Positions 29,624 to 39,038 of a stretch of 64,000 nt of DNA are shown one piece after another; positions within the stretch are counted from its first letter, which is position 1, and the number at the start of each line of letters is the position of its first letter. Position numbers and translations under genes: made by a program. The DNA is taken from assembly GCF_940807255.1 (NCBI RefSeq), contig NZ_CALNWY010000014.1, forward strand, positions 1 through 64,000, given 5' to 3'. The notes beneath the pieces were generated by a model that saw only the letters and a program-made list of their open reading frames with translations, did not search any database and was not told the origin of the DNA. This stretch comes from Mixta sp. Marseille-Q2659. GTDB taxonomy: Bacteria > Pseudomonadota > Gammaproteobacteria > Enterobacterales > Enterobacteriaceae.

Positions 29624-30372
29624 TGAACGGGCTGCTGCAGGATAAACGCATCGTGATTACCGGCGCGGCGCGCGGGCTGGGCTACGCCTTTGCCGAGGCC
29701 TGCGCGCAGCAGGGCGCAACGCTGGTGCTGTGCGATATTCTTCAGGGTGAACTGGCGGAAAGCGCCGATCGCTTGCGTCAACAGGGTTACGCGGTAGAAG
29801 CGCACGCTCTCGACCTGGCGGACAGCCAAAGCATTGAACAGGTTTTTAGCGCCGTGGGCGCAGGCGGCCCGATTGATGGTCTGGTGAATAACGCGGCGTT
29901 AGCCACCGGCGTCGGCGGCAAAACCATGCTCGATTATGACCCGGATCTCTGGGATCGGGTGATGACGGTGAATGTAAAAGGCACCTGGCTGGTGACGCGC
30001 GCTGCCGTCCCGCTGCTGCGTCAGGGATCGGGCATTGTTAACGTGGCCTCCGATACCGCGCTGTGGGGCGCGCCGCGTTTAATGGCCTATGTCGCCAGCA
30101 AGGGCGCGGTGATTGCCATGACGCGATCTATGGCGCGCGAGCTGGGAGAACAGCGTATCCGTATCAACGCCATTGCGCCGGGGCTGACGCGCGTGGAGGC
30201 GACGGAATATGTGCCTGCCGAACGGCACCAGCTCTATGAAAACGGGCGCGCCCTGAGCGGCGCGCAGCTGCCGGACGATGTCACCGGCAGCGTACTCTGG
30301 CTGCTGAGCGATCTCTCCGCTTTTGTCACCGGCCAGCTTATTCCGATAAACGGCGGGTTTGTTTTTAACTGA
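29623..30372 (+). CDS. SDR-family dehydrogenase (probable diol dehydrogenase)
   Basis: Classical short-chain dehydrogenase of 249 residues. It has TGAARGLG for the nucleotide, NNAA, Ser in VASDTALWGAPRL, and the catalytic Y-V-A-S-K. Coming directly after the oxygenase, it is well placed to oxidise the hydroxylated product (for example a cis-dihydrodiol to a catechol). It ends 16 bases before the IclR gene. Confidence 0.85.
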   Translation: MNGLLQDKRIVITGAARGLGYAFAEACAQQGATLVLCDILQGELAESADRLRQQGYAVEAHALDLADSQSIEQVFSAVGAGGPIDGLVNNAALATGVGGKTMLDYDPDLWDRVMTVNVKGTWLVTRAAVPLLRQGSGIVNVASDTALWGAPRLMAYVASKGAVIAMTRSMARELGEQRIRINAIAPGLTRVEATEYVPAERHQLYENGRALSGAQLPDDVTGSVLWLLSDLSAFVTGQLIPINGGFVFN

Positions 30373-30388
30373 AAGTTGCGGAGGCGGT

Positions 30389-31177
30389 ATGGCAAATCAG
30401 CAGGAAATCAAATACCTGGTGCCCGGGCTGGAACGTGGGCTCCAGCTGCTGCTGGCTTTTAGCGAACAGCACCGCGAACTCACTTTCGCCGAGCTGCACC
30501 GGCTGGTGGAGATGCCAAAAGCCACCGCCTATCGGGTGGTGCAGACGCTGGAATATATGGGATTTCTGGAGCGCAATCCGCGCACCAACACCTTTTCGCT
30601 GGGTATGAATGTTCTGCGCCTGGGCTTTGAATATATCGCCTCGCTGGATGTGGCACAGGTCGGGCAGCCAGTCATCGAGCAGCTGCGCGACAGCAGCCAG
30701 TGCAGCAGTCATCTGGCGATCCGCGACGGACGCGACATTATCTATATCGCCCGCGTCAGCGCCGCCGGTTCGCGTATCAATCAGGTCAGCGTCGGCACCC
30801 GGCTGCCGGTTCACTGCACTTCGCTGGGCCGGATGCTGCTGACCGATATCTCACGCGCGGAGTTTGAGCAGCTGTTTCCCGATGAGCGTCTGCCGGGCAA
30901 TACGCCGGGCCAGCCGTCCGATCGGGAAGCGCTCTGGCAGATGGTGCAGCAGGACAAGGCGCGCGGCTATGTGATTGGCGAATCCTTTTTCCGCCACGGC
31001 ATCTCCTCCATTGTCTATCCGATTTTTAACCACAGCGGACGCGTGGCGGCGGTGGCAAGCATTATGGTTCCGGCGGAAGAGGTGCCGGAAAGCGATCGCG
31101 CACGGCTGCAAAATGAAGTTCGCATGGCGGCGGACAAAATCTCTGGCTTTTTAGGGTATCTGTCACAGGCCAGTTAA
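30389..31177 (+). CDS. IclR-family transcriptional regulator
   Basis: Protein of 262 residues with an N-terminal winged helix (about 8-65; TFAELHRLVEMPKATAYRVV) and a C-terminal IclR ligand-binding domain (GTRLPVHCTSLGRMLL). IclR proteins often control aromatic catabolism and respond to a pathway intermediate. ATG 30389 has the SD GGAGG; a GTG/ATG further up would overlap the SDR. It is inside the operon it probably controls, through the palindrome at 27927-27942. Confidence 0.88.
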   Translation: MANQQEIKYLVPGLERGLQLLLAFSEQHRELTFAELHRLVEMPKATAYRVVQTLEYMGFLERNPRTNTFSLGMNVLRLGFEYIASLDVAQVGQPVIEQLRDSSQCSSHLAIRDGRDIIYIARVSAAGSRINQVSVGTRLPVHCTSLGRMLLTDISRAEFEQLFPDERLPGNTPGQPSDREALWQMVQQDKARGYVIGESFFRHGISSIVYPIFNHSGRVAAVASIMVPAEEVPESDRARLQNEVRMAADKISGFLGYLSQAS

Positions 31178-31264
31178 ATCAAAGGGTTAGCATCAGGCGC
31201 TTCACTGCGTCGGGCAATCTTTACGCCCAAATCCGGGCGACTGAACGTAAAGAGGCAACGATCA

Positions 31265-32190
31265 ATGAGTGTAACCGGAATTGAAAAGCTGGAATTCGGC
31301 GTCGATAACCTGCATCACTGCGCAAAATTTATGCGCGATTTCGGCCTGACCAGAGACGCCAGCGGGCAGCTATTTAGCACGCTCAGCGGCGCGCGCCTGG
31401 AGCTAAGCGCTATCGACAGCCCCGACCTGCCTCCCGCTTTTGAAGAGGGCAATACGCTGCGCCGTATGACCTGGGGCGTGGCTGACCGGCAGGCGCTGGA
31501 GGCGCTACGGCCAAAACTGATGCAGCAGCCTGGCTTTCGCGACCTGGGCGAAGCGCTGGAGTGCGTCGATCCTAACGGCATGACGCTGCGCATTCAGGTA
31601 AGCCAGCAGACGGCGGTGAATATTCACGTCGAGCCCATCAATCAGTGGGGCGATATGCGCCGGGTTGATACGCCAAGCCCGGTTTACGATCGCGCCGAGC
31701 CGATCAATATCGGCCACGTGGTGTTTTTCGTCGAGGAGCTGGCGGCGGTGGAAAAATTCTACCGTGAAGTGCTGGGCTTTCACGTTTCCGATCGCTACGT
31801 CAATCGGGCGGTGTTCCTGCGCACCCAGGCGCGCGGCGGTCACCATAATCTCTTTCTGCTGCAGCTGCCGAACCGCAAGCGCGGCCTGAACCATGTCGCT
31901 TTTACCGTGCGCGATATCCATGAGGTGATCGGCGGCGGCATCGCCATGAATAAAAATCAGTGGAGTACCTTTATCGGACCGGGCCGCCATCCGGTTTCCT
32001 CCGCCTATTTCTGGTACGTCAACAGCCCTACCGGCGGCGCGTTTGAGTATTACACCAATGATGATTACCTGACCGAAAACTGGCAGCCGCGCGAGCTGGA
32101 ACATTCGCTGGTCTCCTTTACCGAGTGGGCCGTAGAAGGCGGCATCGATCATGACACCCGACGCCAGCAGAAAAGCCGGAGGCGGTATGA
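31265..32190 (+). CDS. Extradiol (VOC-family) ring-cleavage dioxygenase, 3' end disturbed
   Basis: Two vicinal-oxygen-chelate domains, about 307 residues, closely like BphC-type extradiol dioxygenases. The iron ligands are all present: H151 (INIGHVVFF), H210 (GLNHVAF) and E261 (GGAFEYY); H194 and H242 fit the second shell. It would open a catechol-type ring next to the hydroxyls. The frame has no stop where expected: it reads on into the reductase at 32187 and ends at 33379, giving a 704-residue chain. A lost base between about 32155 and 32187 would explain this, as the ATGA at 32187 would then supply the stop. The end at 32190 is inferred. Confidence 0.75.
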
Positions 32191-33379
32191 CGGCGCGCAT
32201 TGTCATTATCGGCGGCGGCCAGGCCGCAGGCTGGGCGGCGAAGACGCTGCGCGAGGAGGGCTTCAGCGGCGAGATTGCCGTGGTCGCCGACGAGCCGTGG
32301 ATTTCTATGAGCGGCCTCCGCTCTCGAAAAGCACCTTGCTGGAGGCGACGGCGGCGCTGCCGCGCCTGTTTAGCGCAGAACTGCAGCAGTCGCTGGATTT
32401 GCGCTGGTATCGTCCGCTGCGTGCGGAAAGTATCGATCGTCAGGGCAAAAGCGTGCGGCTGAGTAACGGCGCCTCGTTGCCTTATGACCAGCTGCTGATC
32501 GCCACCGGCGGACGGGCACGCCTGCCGGGCAGCGCCTGGCGCGACCATCCGCAGGTTTACACCTTACGGCACTGGGACGATGCGCAACGGCTGAAAGCGC
32601 GTCTCGCCCAGAGCCAGCGGTTGGCGATTGTTGGCGGCGGCTGGATCGGGCTGGAGATCGCCGCCTCGGCGCGTCAGCGTAACGTGGAGGTTAGCCTGTT
32701 TGAGCAGCAGCCCGCGCTCTGTATGCGTTCGGTCGGCGCAGAGGTTTCCCAGGCGCTGCATCAGCTGCACAGCGCGCAGGGCGTAAAGATCCACTGCGGC
32801 TGCGGTGCGCTGGAGCTGGCGGAGGAAGGCGGCCCGGTTATTCAGTATGAGGGCAGGCGCGAGAAGTTTGATGCGGTGGTGGTGGGGATCGGCGTCGATC
32901 TGAATCTGGAGCTGGCGCGCGATGCCGGACTGGCGACGGCGCACGGTATCGTCGTTGATGCACAGGGCCGCACCTCCGATCCGGCAATATTCGCCGCCGG
33001 CGACGTGGCGCAACATCATCGCTATGGCATCTCCCTGCAATCCTGGGCCTTTGCGCAGAATCAGGCGATGGCCACCGCCAGAGCGATGCTGAATAGCGCG
33101 GCGGCAGGCTATGACGAGATCCCGTGGCTGTGGTCGGATCAATATCAGCACAACATTCAGATTCTGGGGCTGCCGCAGTCCGCCAACCGAATGCTGGTGC
33201 GCCAGAGCCCGGCGGGGAAACTCTTCTTTTCCCTGAGCGCCGACGGCAGGCTGAATCAGCTGGTGGCCTTTAACGATGCGCGCGCTATCAAGTTGGCGAA
33301 GCGCTGGATGGCGACCGGGCGGGATCTCTCTGACGTGCCGCTGGACGATCCCGATTTTTCATTGATGTCATTGCGCTGA
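32187..33379 (+). pseudogene. FAD-dependent ferredoxin reductase, frameshifted
   Basis: NAD(P)H:ferredoxin reductase of the ring-hydroxylating type. The N-terminus MTARIVIIGGGQAAGWAAKT carries the FAD motif; the other part has YERPPLSK, LAIVGGGWIGLEIAA (NAD motif), FAAGDVA and the C-terminal reductase domain. After ADEPWIS (near 32305) the frame changes; one missing base between 32305 and 32306 restores DEPWIS-YERPPLSK, as in intact homologues. Without it the N-terminus is out of frame with the rest. It is needed to pass electrons to the ferredoxin, so the lesion could disable the pathway unless another reductase substitutes. Confidence 0.85.
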
Positions 33380-33405
33380 CTCTGTCTTAACCCCCAAGGG
33401 GAAAA

Positions 33406-34662
33406 ATGACCACATTTGAGACCAACGCCGCGTCCGACGTGACGCCCGGCGAGGAGAGCTGCACGCCTGAAAAACCGATTCGCTGGGCGATCCCGCTGGC
33501 GCTACTGGCCTGCGTGCTGCTGGCTTTTCTCGACAAAATCAGCATCGCCGCGCTTTTTTCCGACGTTCATTTCCAGCGCGCGATGGGCATCGATTTCGAT
33601 ACCACGCGTCTCGGCATTCTGATGAGCGTGTTTCTGCTGAGCTACGGTTTTTCGTCGGTGCTGCTTAGTGGGCTGGGCGACCGCATTGCGCCGCTGCGTC
33701 TGCTCACCGGCATGATGGTGGTCTGGTGCCTGTTAATGGTGCTGATGGGGCTGACCCATAACTATCTGCTGATGGTGACGCTGCGCATTCTGCTTGGCAT
33801 TGCGGAAGGGCCGCTGTTTCCGCTGGCTTTCACCATTGTGCGCCATAGTTTTCCGCAGCGTCTGCAGGCGCGCGCCACCATGCTCTGGCTGCTGGGCACG
33901 CCGGTCGGCGCCGCCATCGGCTTTCCCCTGTCGCTGTGGCTGCTCAATGCCTTTGGCTGGCAGAGTACCTTTTTCGTTATGGCGCTGCTGACCTTGCCGG
34001 TGCTGCTTCTGGTGCGTACCGGTCTGCGCGGCCTGCGGTTAACGGCAAAGCGCGAGGAGACGACCATTTCAACGGCGGAGCGTCGGGCGGCGCGGCGCGA
34101 ACTCTTTTTAAGCGCCCATTTCTGGATGGTTTGCGTATTCAACATCGCGTTCCTGACTTACCTCTGGGGCATCAACGGCTGACTACCCGGCTACCTGATT
34201 AAAGGCAAAGGTATCCACCTGGAACATGCGGGCTGGCTCTCCTCCATGCCGTTTATCGCCATGCTGATCGGCGAGATCCTCGGCGCCTGGCTGGCGGACC
34301 GGCTCGATAAGCGCGCCGCCGCCTGTTTTATCTCGATGGCGGGCGCGGCGATTGGGCTGGTGGCGGTGATGCAGCTGAATACGCCGCTGACCGTTATCGC
34401 GGCCATGAGCTTCAGCACCTTTATGTGGGGCATTGGCGCGCCCAATATTTTCGCCCTGCTGGCGAAGGCGACCCATCCACGAGTCAGCGCGACCGCCGGC
34501 GGCATCTTCAACGGCCTCGGCAACTTTGCCGGTGCCCTGTCGCCCGCAGCGATGGGCGCGCTGATCGCTTTTACCCAGAGTATGGATTCCGGATTGATGT
34601 TTCTCACCATAATGGCGGTGCTGGGATGCCTCCTGCTGCTGCCGCTACTGACACGTTACTGA
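33406..34662 (+). pseudogene. MFS transporter (probable aromatic acid/substrate importer), interrupted by a nonsense codon
   Basis: Twelve-helix major-facilitator protein of about 418 residues. The first half (33406-34182) ends at a TGA; the second (to 34662) continues in the same frame. The surroundings LWGING-stop-LPGYLIKGKG show that Trp (TGG) has become TGA at 34180-34182. The signature MSVFLLSYGFSSVLLSGLGD in the first half is of the anion/aromatic acid symporter type. It would bring the substrate into the cell. With the stop, a functional carrier is unlikely, unless the base is a sequencing error. Confidence 0.85.
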
Positions 34663-34672
34663 GGAGATTGCC

Positions 34673-35203
34673 ATGTCTGATTCAACCGTTACTGCAAAAC
34701 CGGGCGTTAAACCTGCGCATATGAGCATCGAGGAGTGGATTGAGTCGCGCATCGCGCGTTTCGAAGGGCGCAAATATGACTGGAACGCGCTGAAGTTTCA
34801 GGCCGATTTTGATCCGAAATATCGCCGCGCCCAGATGCGCTATATCGGCACCGGCGCCACCGGCGTCGCCAGCGACAGCAATACCGTTCCGGCGGAGCAT
34901 TTCACCTTCTCTACCATGGTGTTGCCGTCGAAATGCGAAGGGCCGCTGCACCTGCATGATGATGTGGAAGAGGTCTTTTTCATGCTCAAAGGGCAGATCA
35001 CGCTGATGATCCAGGACGGCGACCACTACACCGAAACCGTGCTGCGCGAGCGCGATTTAATTTCCGTACCGGCGGGCATCTATCGCGGGCTGTTCAATCA
35101 CGGCGAAGAAGAGGCGCTGATGTGCGTGATGCTCGGTACGCAAAAGCCGCATATCCCGACCTATCCGGACGATCATCCGCTGGCCAATGTGAAACGGAAT
35201 TAA
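34673..35203 (+). CDS. Cupin-domain protein
   Basis: Protein of 176 residues with a single cupin barrel; metal ligands appear in GPLHLHDDVEEVFFMLKG (H-x-H and E). Cupins of this kind are found as isomerases, dioxygenases or binding proteins in catabolic operons. The exact reaction here is unknown. GAGGAG precedes the ATG and it lies ten bases after the MFS gene. Confidence 0.8.
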   Translation: MSDSTVTAKPGVKPAHMSIEEWIESRIARFEGRKYDWNALKFQADFDPKYRRAQMRYIGTGATGVASDSNTVPAEHFTFSTMVLPSKCEGPLHLHDDVEEVFFMLKGQITLMIQDGDHYTETVLRERDLISVPAGIYRGLFNHGEEEALMCVMLGTQKPHIPTYPDDHPLANVKRN

Positions 35204-35212
35204 GGGCGCGCC

Positions 35213-35983
35213 ATGACGGGTTCAGATGAACAGGATAGCGAGCTGACGTTGATGTTGTTGCACGGCATCAGCTCCGGCGCGGCCTCCTGGCATAAACAGA
35301 GGGCGCTGGCGGGTTGTCGCGTGCTGGCCTGGGATATGCCCGGTTATGGCGCCAGCCCGATGCTGAACGTGGAAAAGGCGGACGCGGGCGATTATGCGGA
35401 TGCGCTGGCCGCGTTTCTGGATCGGGCGCAGGTGCGGCGGGCGGTGCTGGTCGGCCATTCGCTCGGCGCGCTTATCGCCGCCGCGTTCGCCGCGAAGTAT
35501 CCGCAGCGCGTTGCGTACCTGGCGCTGGCTAATCCGGCGCAGGGCTACGGGCAGGCCGCAGCGGAACAGCGGGAGCAGGTCTGGCGCAGCCGCGAGCAGC
35601 AAATCGCGCTCGGCGGCGAGATTCTGGCGCAAACGCGTGCGGCGAAACTGTTGCGCCCCGGCGCGCAGCAGGAGGATGTCGCCACCGTCGCCGCCGGAAT
35701 GCGCAAGCTGCGTGCTGAAGGCTATCTGGCGGCGGCCTGGATGCTGACCCATGACGATATTCACCGCTGGCTTGCGCACTATCGAGGCGGCTGGGAAGTC
35801 GCATGCGGCGAGCTGGACAGCATCGTCCTGCCGGAGGCGGCGCAGGCGCTGGCGCAGCGTTACAGCATGCCGTATCGGGCGATCCCTGATGCCGGACACG
35901 CCAGCTATCTGGATAACGCAATGCGTTTTAATCAATGGCTTTTAACGGTAATGGCAGAGGTGCGTGATGAATGCGCAAATTGA
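35213..35983 (+). CDS. Alpha/beta hydrolase
   Basis: Protein of 256 residues with an oxyanion-hole run LMLLHGISSGAASW, nucleophile Ser83 in VGHSLGA, and catalytic His in IPDAGHASYLDN. In an operon with an extradiol dioxygenase it is a good candidate for the hydrolase that splits the ring-cleavage product. It overlaps the next gene by 17 bases. Confidence 0.82.
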   Translation: MTGSDEQDSELTLMLLHGISSGAASWHKQRALAGCRVLAWDMPGYGASPMLNVEKADAGDYADALAAFLDRAQVRRAVLVGHSLGALIAAAFAAKYPQRVAYLALANPAQGYGQAAAEQREQVWRSREQQIALGGEILAQTRAAKLLRPGAQQEDVATVAAGMRKLRAEGYLAAAWMLTHDDIHRWLAHYRGGWEVACGELDSIVLPEAAQALAQRYSMPYRAIPDAGHASYLDNAMRFNQWLLTVMAEVRDECAN

Positions 35984-36761
35984 AGGATGCGTGGCGGTAG
36001 TCACCGGCGGATCGTCGGGAATCGGTTTTGAAACGCTGCGTCTGTTGCTGGGCGAAGGGGCGAAAGTGGCCTTTTGCGGTCGCGACAGTGATCGCCTGGC
36101 GAGCGCCAGCGCCGCGCTGCAGCATGAATATCCGCAGGGCGACATCTTCGCTTACCGCTGCGATGTATTACAGGAGGCGCAGGTGGTCGCGTTTGCCGAA
36201 GCGGTAACGCAGCGCTTTGGCGGTGTCGATATGCTGATTAACAACGCTGGACAGGGCTATGTGGCGCACTTTGCCGATACGCCGCGTGCGGCCTGGCTGC
36301 ATGAGGCGGAGCTGAAGTTATTCGGCGTGATCAATCCGGTACAGGCATTTTTGCCCCAGCTTGAACGCTCGGCGATCGGCTCGATTACCTGCGTCAATTC
36401 ACTGCTGGCGCTGCAGCCGGAAGAACACATGATCGCCACTTCCGCCGCCCGCGCCGCGCTGCTCAATATGACCTTAACCCTCTCGAAAGAACTGGTGGGC
36501 AAGGGCATCCGCGTGAACTCCATTCTGCTGGGCATGGTGGAGTCGGGTCAGTGGCAGCGCCGCTTTGCCGAGCGCGCCGACAAAAACCAAAGCTGGCCGG
36601 AATGGACGGCGGAGATTGCCCGCAAGCGCGGCATCCCGATGCAGCGCCTGGGGAAACCGCAGGAAGCGGCGCAGGCGCTGCTGTTCCTCGCCTCGCCGCT
36701 GGCCTCGTTTACCACCGGCGCGGCACTGGATATTTCCGGCGGTTTTTGTCGCCACCTGTAA
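35967..36761 (+). CDS. SDR-family protein lacking the YxxxK pair
   Basis: Protein of 264 residues with the nucleotide motif VTGGSSGIG and NNAG, so it binds NAD(P). Where the active-site Tyr and Lys should stand it has HMIATSAARAALLN, i.e. Thr and Arg in place of Tyr-xxx-Lys. It may use another mechanism or only bind the cofactor. ATG 35967 is preferred over GTG 35964. It overlaps the hydrolase and is followed ten bases later by the aspartate-dehydrogenase gene. Confidence 0.8.
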   Translation: MNAQIEGCVAVVTGGSSGIGFETLRLLLGEGAKVAFCGRDSDRLASASAALQHEYPQGDIFAYRCDVLQEAQVVAFAEAVTQRFGGVDMLINNAGQGYVAHFADTPRAAWLHEAELKLFGVINPVQAFLPQLERSAIGSITCVNSLLALQPEEHMIATSAARAALLNMTLTLSKELVGKGIRVNSILLGMVESGQWQRRFAERADKNQSWPEWTAEIARKRGIPMQRLGKPQEAAQALLFLASPLASFTTGAALDISGGFCRHL

Positions 36762-36770
36762 GGAGCGGTC

Positions 36771-37541
36771 ATGAAAAAGATCATGTTGATAGGTTATGGC
36801 GCGATGGCGCAGGCGGTGATCGAACGGCTGCCAGATGACGTCGCCCTCGGCTGGATTGTGGCACGTGCGCAGCATCATGCGGCGATCCGTGCGCGCTTTG
36901 ATAGACGGGTCGAGCCGCTGCTGACTCCGCTGGCGTGTGAGGCATCGCCCGATCTGGTGCTGGAGTGCGCCAGCCAGCAGGCGGTGGTTGAGTATGCCGA
37001 GGCGATCCTGCAGCGCGGCTGGCATCTGGCGTTGATCTCCACCGGCGCGTTGGCCGACAGCGCGCTGGAGCAGCGGCTGCGGCAGGCGGGCGGCAGGCTG
37101 TCATTGCTTTCCGGCGCGGTGGCGGGCATCGATGGCCTGACGGCGGCGAAAGAGGGCGGCCTGACTCAGGTCACCTACCGTTCGCGCAAGCATCCCGCCA
37201 GCTGGCGCGGCAGCTATGCGGAACAGCTTATCGATCTCAATGCTATCCGCGAAGCGCAGATCTTTTTCGAAGGCAGCGCCCGTGAGGCGGCCCGGCTGTT
37301 TCCGGCCAATGCCAATGTCGCGGCAACCATCGCGCTGGGCGGCACCGGGATGGACGCCACGCGCGTACAGCTGATGGCCGATCCGACCACGCGCCACAAT
37401 ACCCATACGCTGCATGTCAGCGGGCTGTTTGGTGAGTTCCACCTGGAGCTGAACGGATTGCCGCTGGCCGAAAATCCGAAAACCTCCACGCTGGCGGCAT
37501 TAAGCGCGGTGCGCGCCTGCCGCGAACTGACGCAATGCTAA
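36771..37541 (+). CDS. nadX: Aspartate dehydrogenase (NadX-like)
   Basis: Protein of 256 residues of the L-aspartate dehydrogenase family: N-terminal Rossmann IMLIGYGAMAQAVIE, ALISTGALAD, LLSGAVAGIDGL, and FPANANVAATIALGGTG with the conserved Asn. The classical enzyme interconverts aspartate and iminoaspartate/oxaloacetate. It is unusual in an aromatic operon; it may act on an amino or imino intermediate of the pathway. AAGGAG precedes the ATG. Confidence 0.82.
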   Translation: MKKIMLIGYGAMAQAVIERLPDDVALGWIVARAQHHAAIRARFDRRVEPLLTPLACEASPDLVLECASQQAVVEYAEAILQRGWHLALISTGALADSALEQRLRQAGGRLSLLSGAVAGIDGLTAAKEGGLTQVTYRSRKHPASWRGSYAEQLIDLNAIREAQIFFEGSAREAARLFPANANVAATIALGGTGMDATRVQLMADPTTRHNTHTLHVSGLFGEFHLELNGLPLAENPKTSTLAALSAVRACRELTQC

Positions 37542-37552
37542 AGGAGACTGAG

Positions 37553-39022
37553 ATGGCTGAACTGAAGATTTTTGTCGGCGGCAAGTGGCAGCCCGGCACC
37601 GGCAAAGCGATGCAGAGCATCTTTCCTGCTGATGGCTCGGTGAACGCGACGTTAAACGCCGCCAGCCTGAACGATCTGGAAGAAGCGATCGCCTGCGGTG
37701 AACGTGCCTGGCGCGATCCGGCCTGGCGCGCAATGATGCCGCATGCGCGTGCGCGCATTCTTTCGCGCGTCGCCGATCTTATTGAGGCGCGCGTTGACGA
37801 GCTGGCCGCGTTGCAAACCCGCGATAACGGCAAGCCGCTGGCGGAGACGCGCGGGCTGGTGATGAGCGCCGCCGGTACGGCGTGCTATTTCGCGGCGGCC
37901 TGTGAGCTGCTGGAGGGAGAACTACCGACGCCGCGTCAGGCGGATCTGCTGACCTTTAGCCGTTACGAACCGCTCGGCGTGGTGGCGGCCATTACGCCGT
38001 GGAACTCGCCGATTGCCAGCGAGATGCAGAAGGTTGCGCCCGCCATTGCCGCCGGAAATGCGGTGATCCTGAAACCGGCCGAGGCCACGCCGCTGATGGC
38101 GCTGGAGCTGGCGCGTCTGTTTGAGCAGGCGGGTCTGCCGGCCGGATTGCTGAGCGTTCTGCCTGGTAAAGGATCGATTATCGGCGATGCGCTGGCGCGG
38201 CATCCGCGGGTGCGCAAAATCTCGTTTACCGGCGGCACCTCGACCGGACGTCACCTGGCGCACGTGGCGGCGGAAAAATTGATTCCGGCTTCGCTAGAGC
38301 TGGGCGGCAAATCGCCCACCATCGTGCTGGAGGATGCGGATATTGAGCGCGCGGCACGCGGCATTTGCTATGGCATTTTCAGTTCGGGCGGCCAGGCCTG
38401 CATCGCCGGTGCGCGGCTGTTTATTCATCAGCGCATTTACTCAACGCTGATGGCTCGCCTGCTGGAGCTGACACGCGCTTTGCGTATCGGTCATCCGCTG
38501 ACGGACGGCGTTCACCTTGGACCGTTGATCAGCAAGCAGCATCGCCAGGGTGTGATGGATTATGTGCAGCTGGCGCAGCGCGAGGGCGGACGCCTGCTGT
38601 GCGGTGGCGAAGCGCCTGCCGATCCGACGCTGGCGGCGGGCAGCTATTTTCAACCGACCATTATCGAAGGGCTGAGCAATCGCGCCCGCGTCTGCCAGGA
38701 GGAGATCTTTGGGCCGGTGCTGGTAGCGATGCCCTTCAGCGATGAGGCGGATCTGATTCGTCAGGCGAACGATTCCGTTTACGGTCTGGCCGCCGGGATC
38801 TGGACGCGCGATGCCGGACGCGCGCTACGGCTGAGCGAGCAGCTGGAAGCGGGCACCGTCTGGATCAATACCTACAAGGTTTTCTCCATTTCAACCCCGT
38901 TTGGGGGCTTTAAAGAGAGCGGGCTGGGCCGCGAGAAAGGCATTCAGGGCCTGAAGGTCTGGATGCAGCAAAAAAGCGTTTATCTGGCGACAGGTAATGG
39001 CATTAACCACTGGTGCGACTAA
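37553..39022 (+). CDS. Aldehyde dehydrogenase
   Basis: NAD(P)-dependent enzyme of 489 residues. Visible are PWNSPIASEMQKVAPAIAAG (cofactor), FTGGTSTGRHLA, catalytic Glu in LELGGKSPTIVLED and catalytic Cys in SSGGQACIAGARLF. In this operon it probably oxidises the aldehyde released from the cleaved ring (semialdehyde). AAGGAG lies before ATG 37553; the frame is open a little upstream into the previous gene. Confidence 0.88.
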   Translation: MAELKIFVGGKWQPGTGKAMQSIFPADGSVNATLNAASLNDLEEAIACGERAWRDPAWRAMMPHARARILSRVADLIEARVDELAALQTRDNGKPLAETRGLVMSAAGTACYFAAACELLEGELPTPRQADLLTFSRYEPLGVVAAITPWNSPIASEMQKVAPAIAAGNAVILKPAEATPLMALELARLFEQAGLPAGLLSVLPGKGSIIGDALARHPRVRKISFTGGTSTGRHLAHVAAEKLIPASLELGGKSPTIVLEDADIERAARGICYGIFSSGGQACIAGARLFIHQRIYSTLMARLLELTRALRIGHPLTDGVHLGPLISKQHRQGVMDYVQLAQREGGRLLCGGEAPADPTLAAGSYFQPTIIEGLSNRARVCQEEIFGPVLVAMPFSDEADLIRQANDSVYGLAAGIWTRDAGRALRLSEQLEAGTVWINTYKVFSISTPFGGFKESGLGREKGIQGLKVWMQQKSVYLATGNGINHWCD

Positions 39023-39038
39023 CAAAAAAGGATAAGCA

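Noticed and set aside
31265..33379. A genuine bifunctional dioxygenase-reductase fusion of 704 residues
   Set aside because: The linker is Arg-rich out-of-frame sequence, and the true reductase N-terminus with its FAD motif lies in another frame at 32187.
34180..34182. TGA read as selenocysteine or Trp
   Set aside because: The position is a conserved Trp rather than Cys, no selenocysteine hairpin is seen, and TGA clearly ends other genes in the window such as serA.
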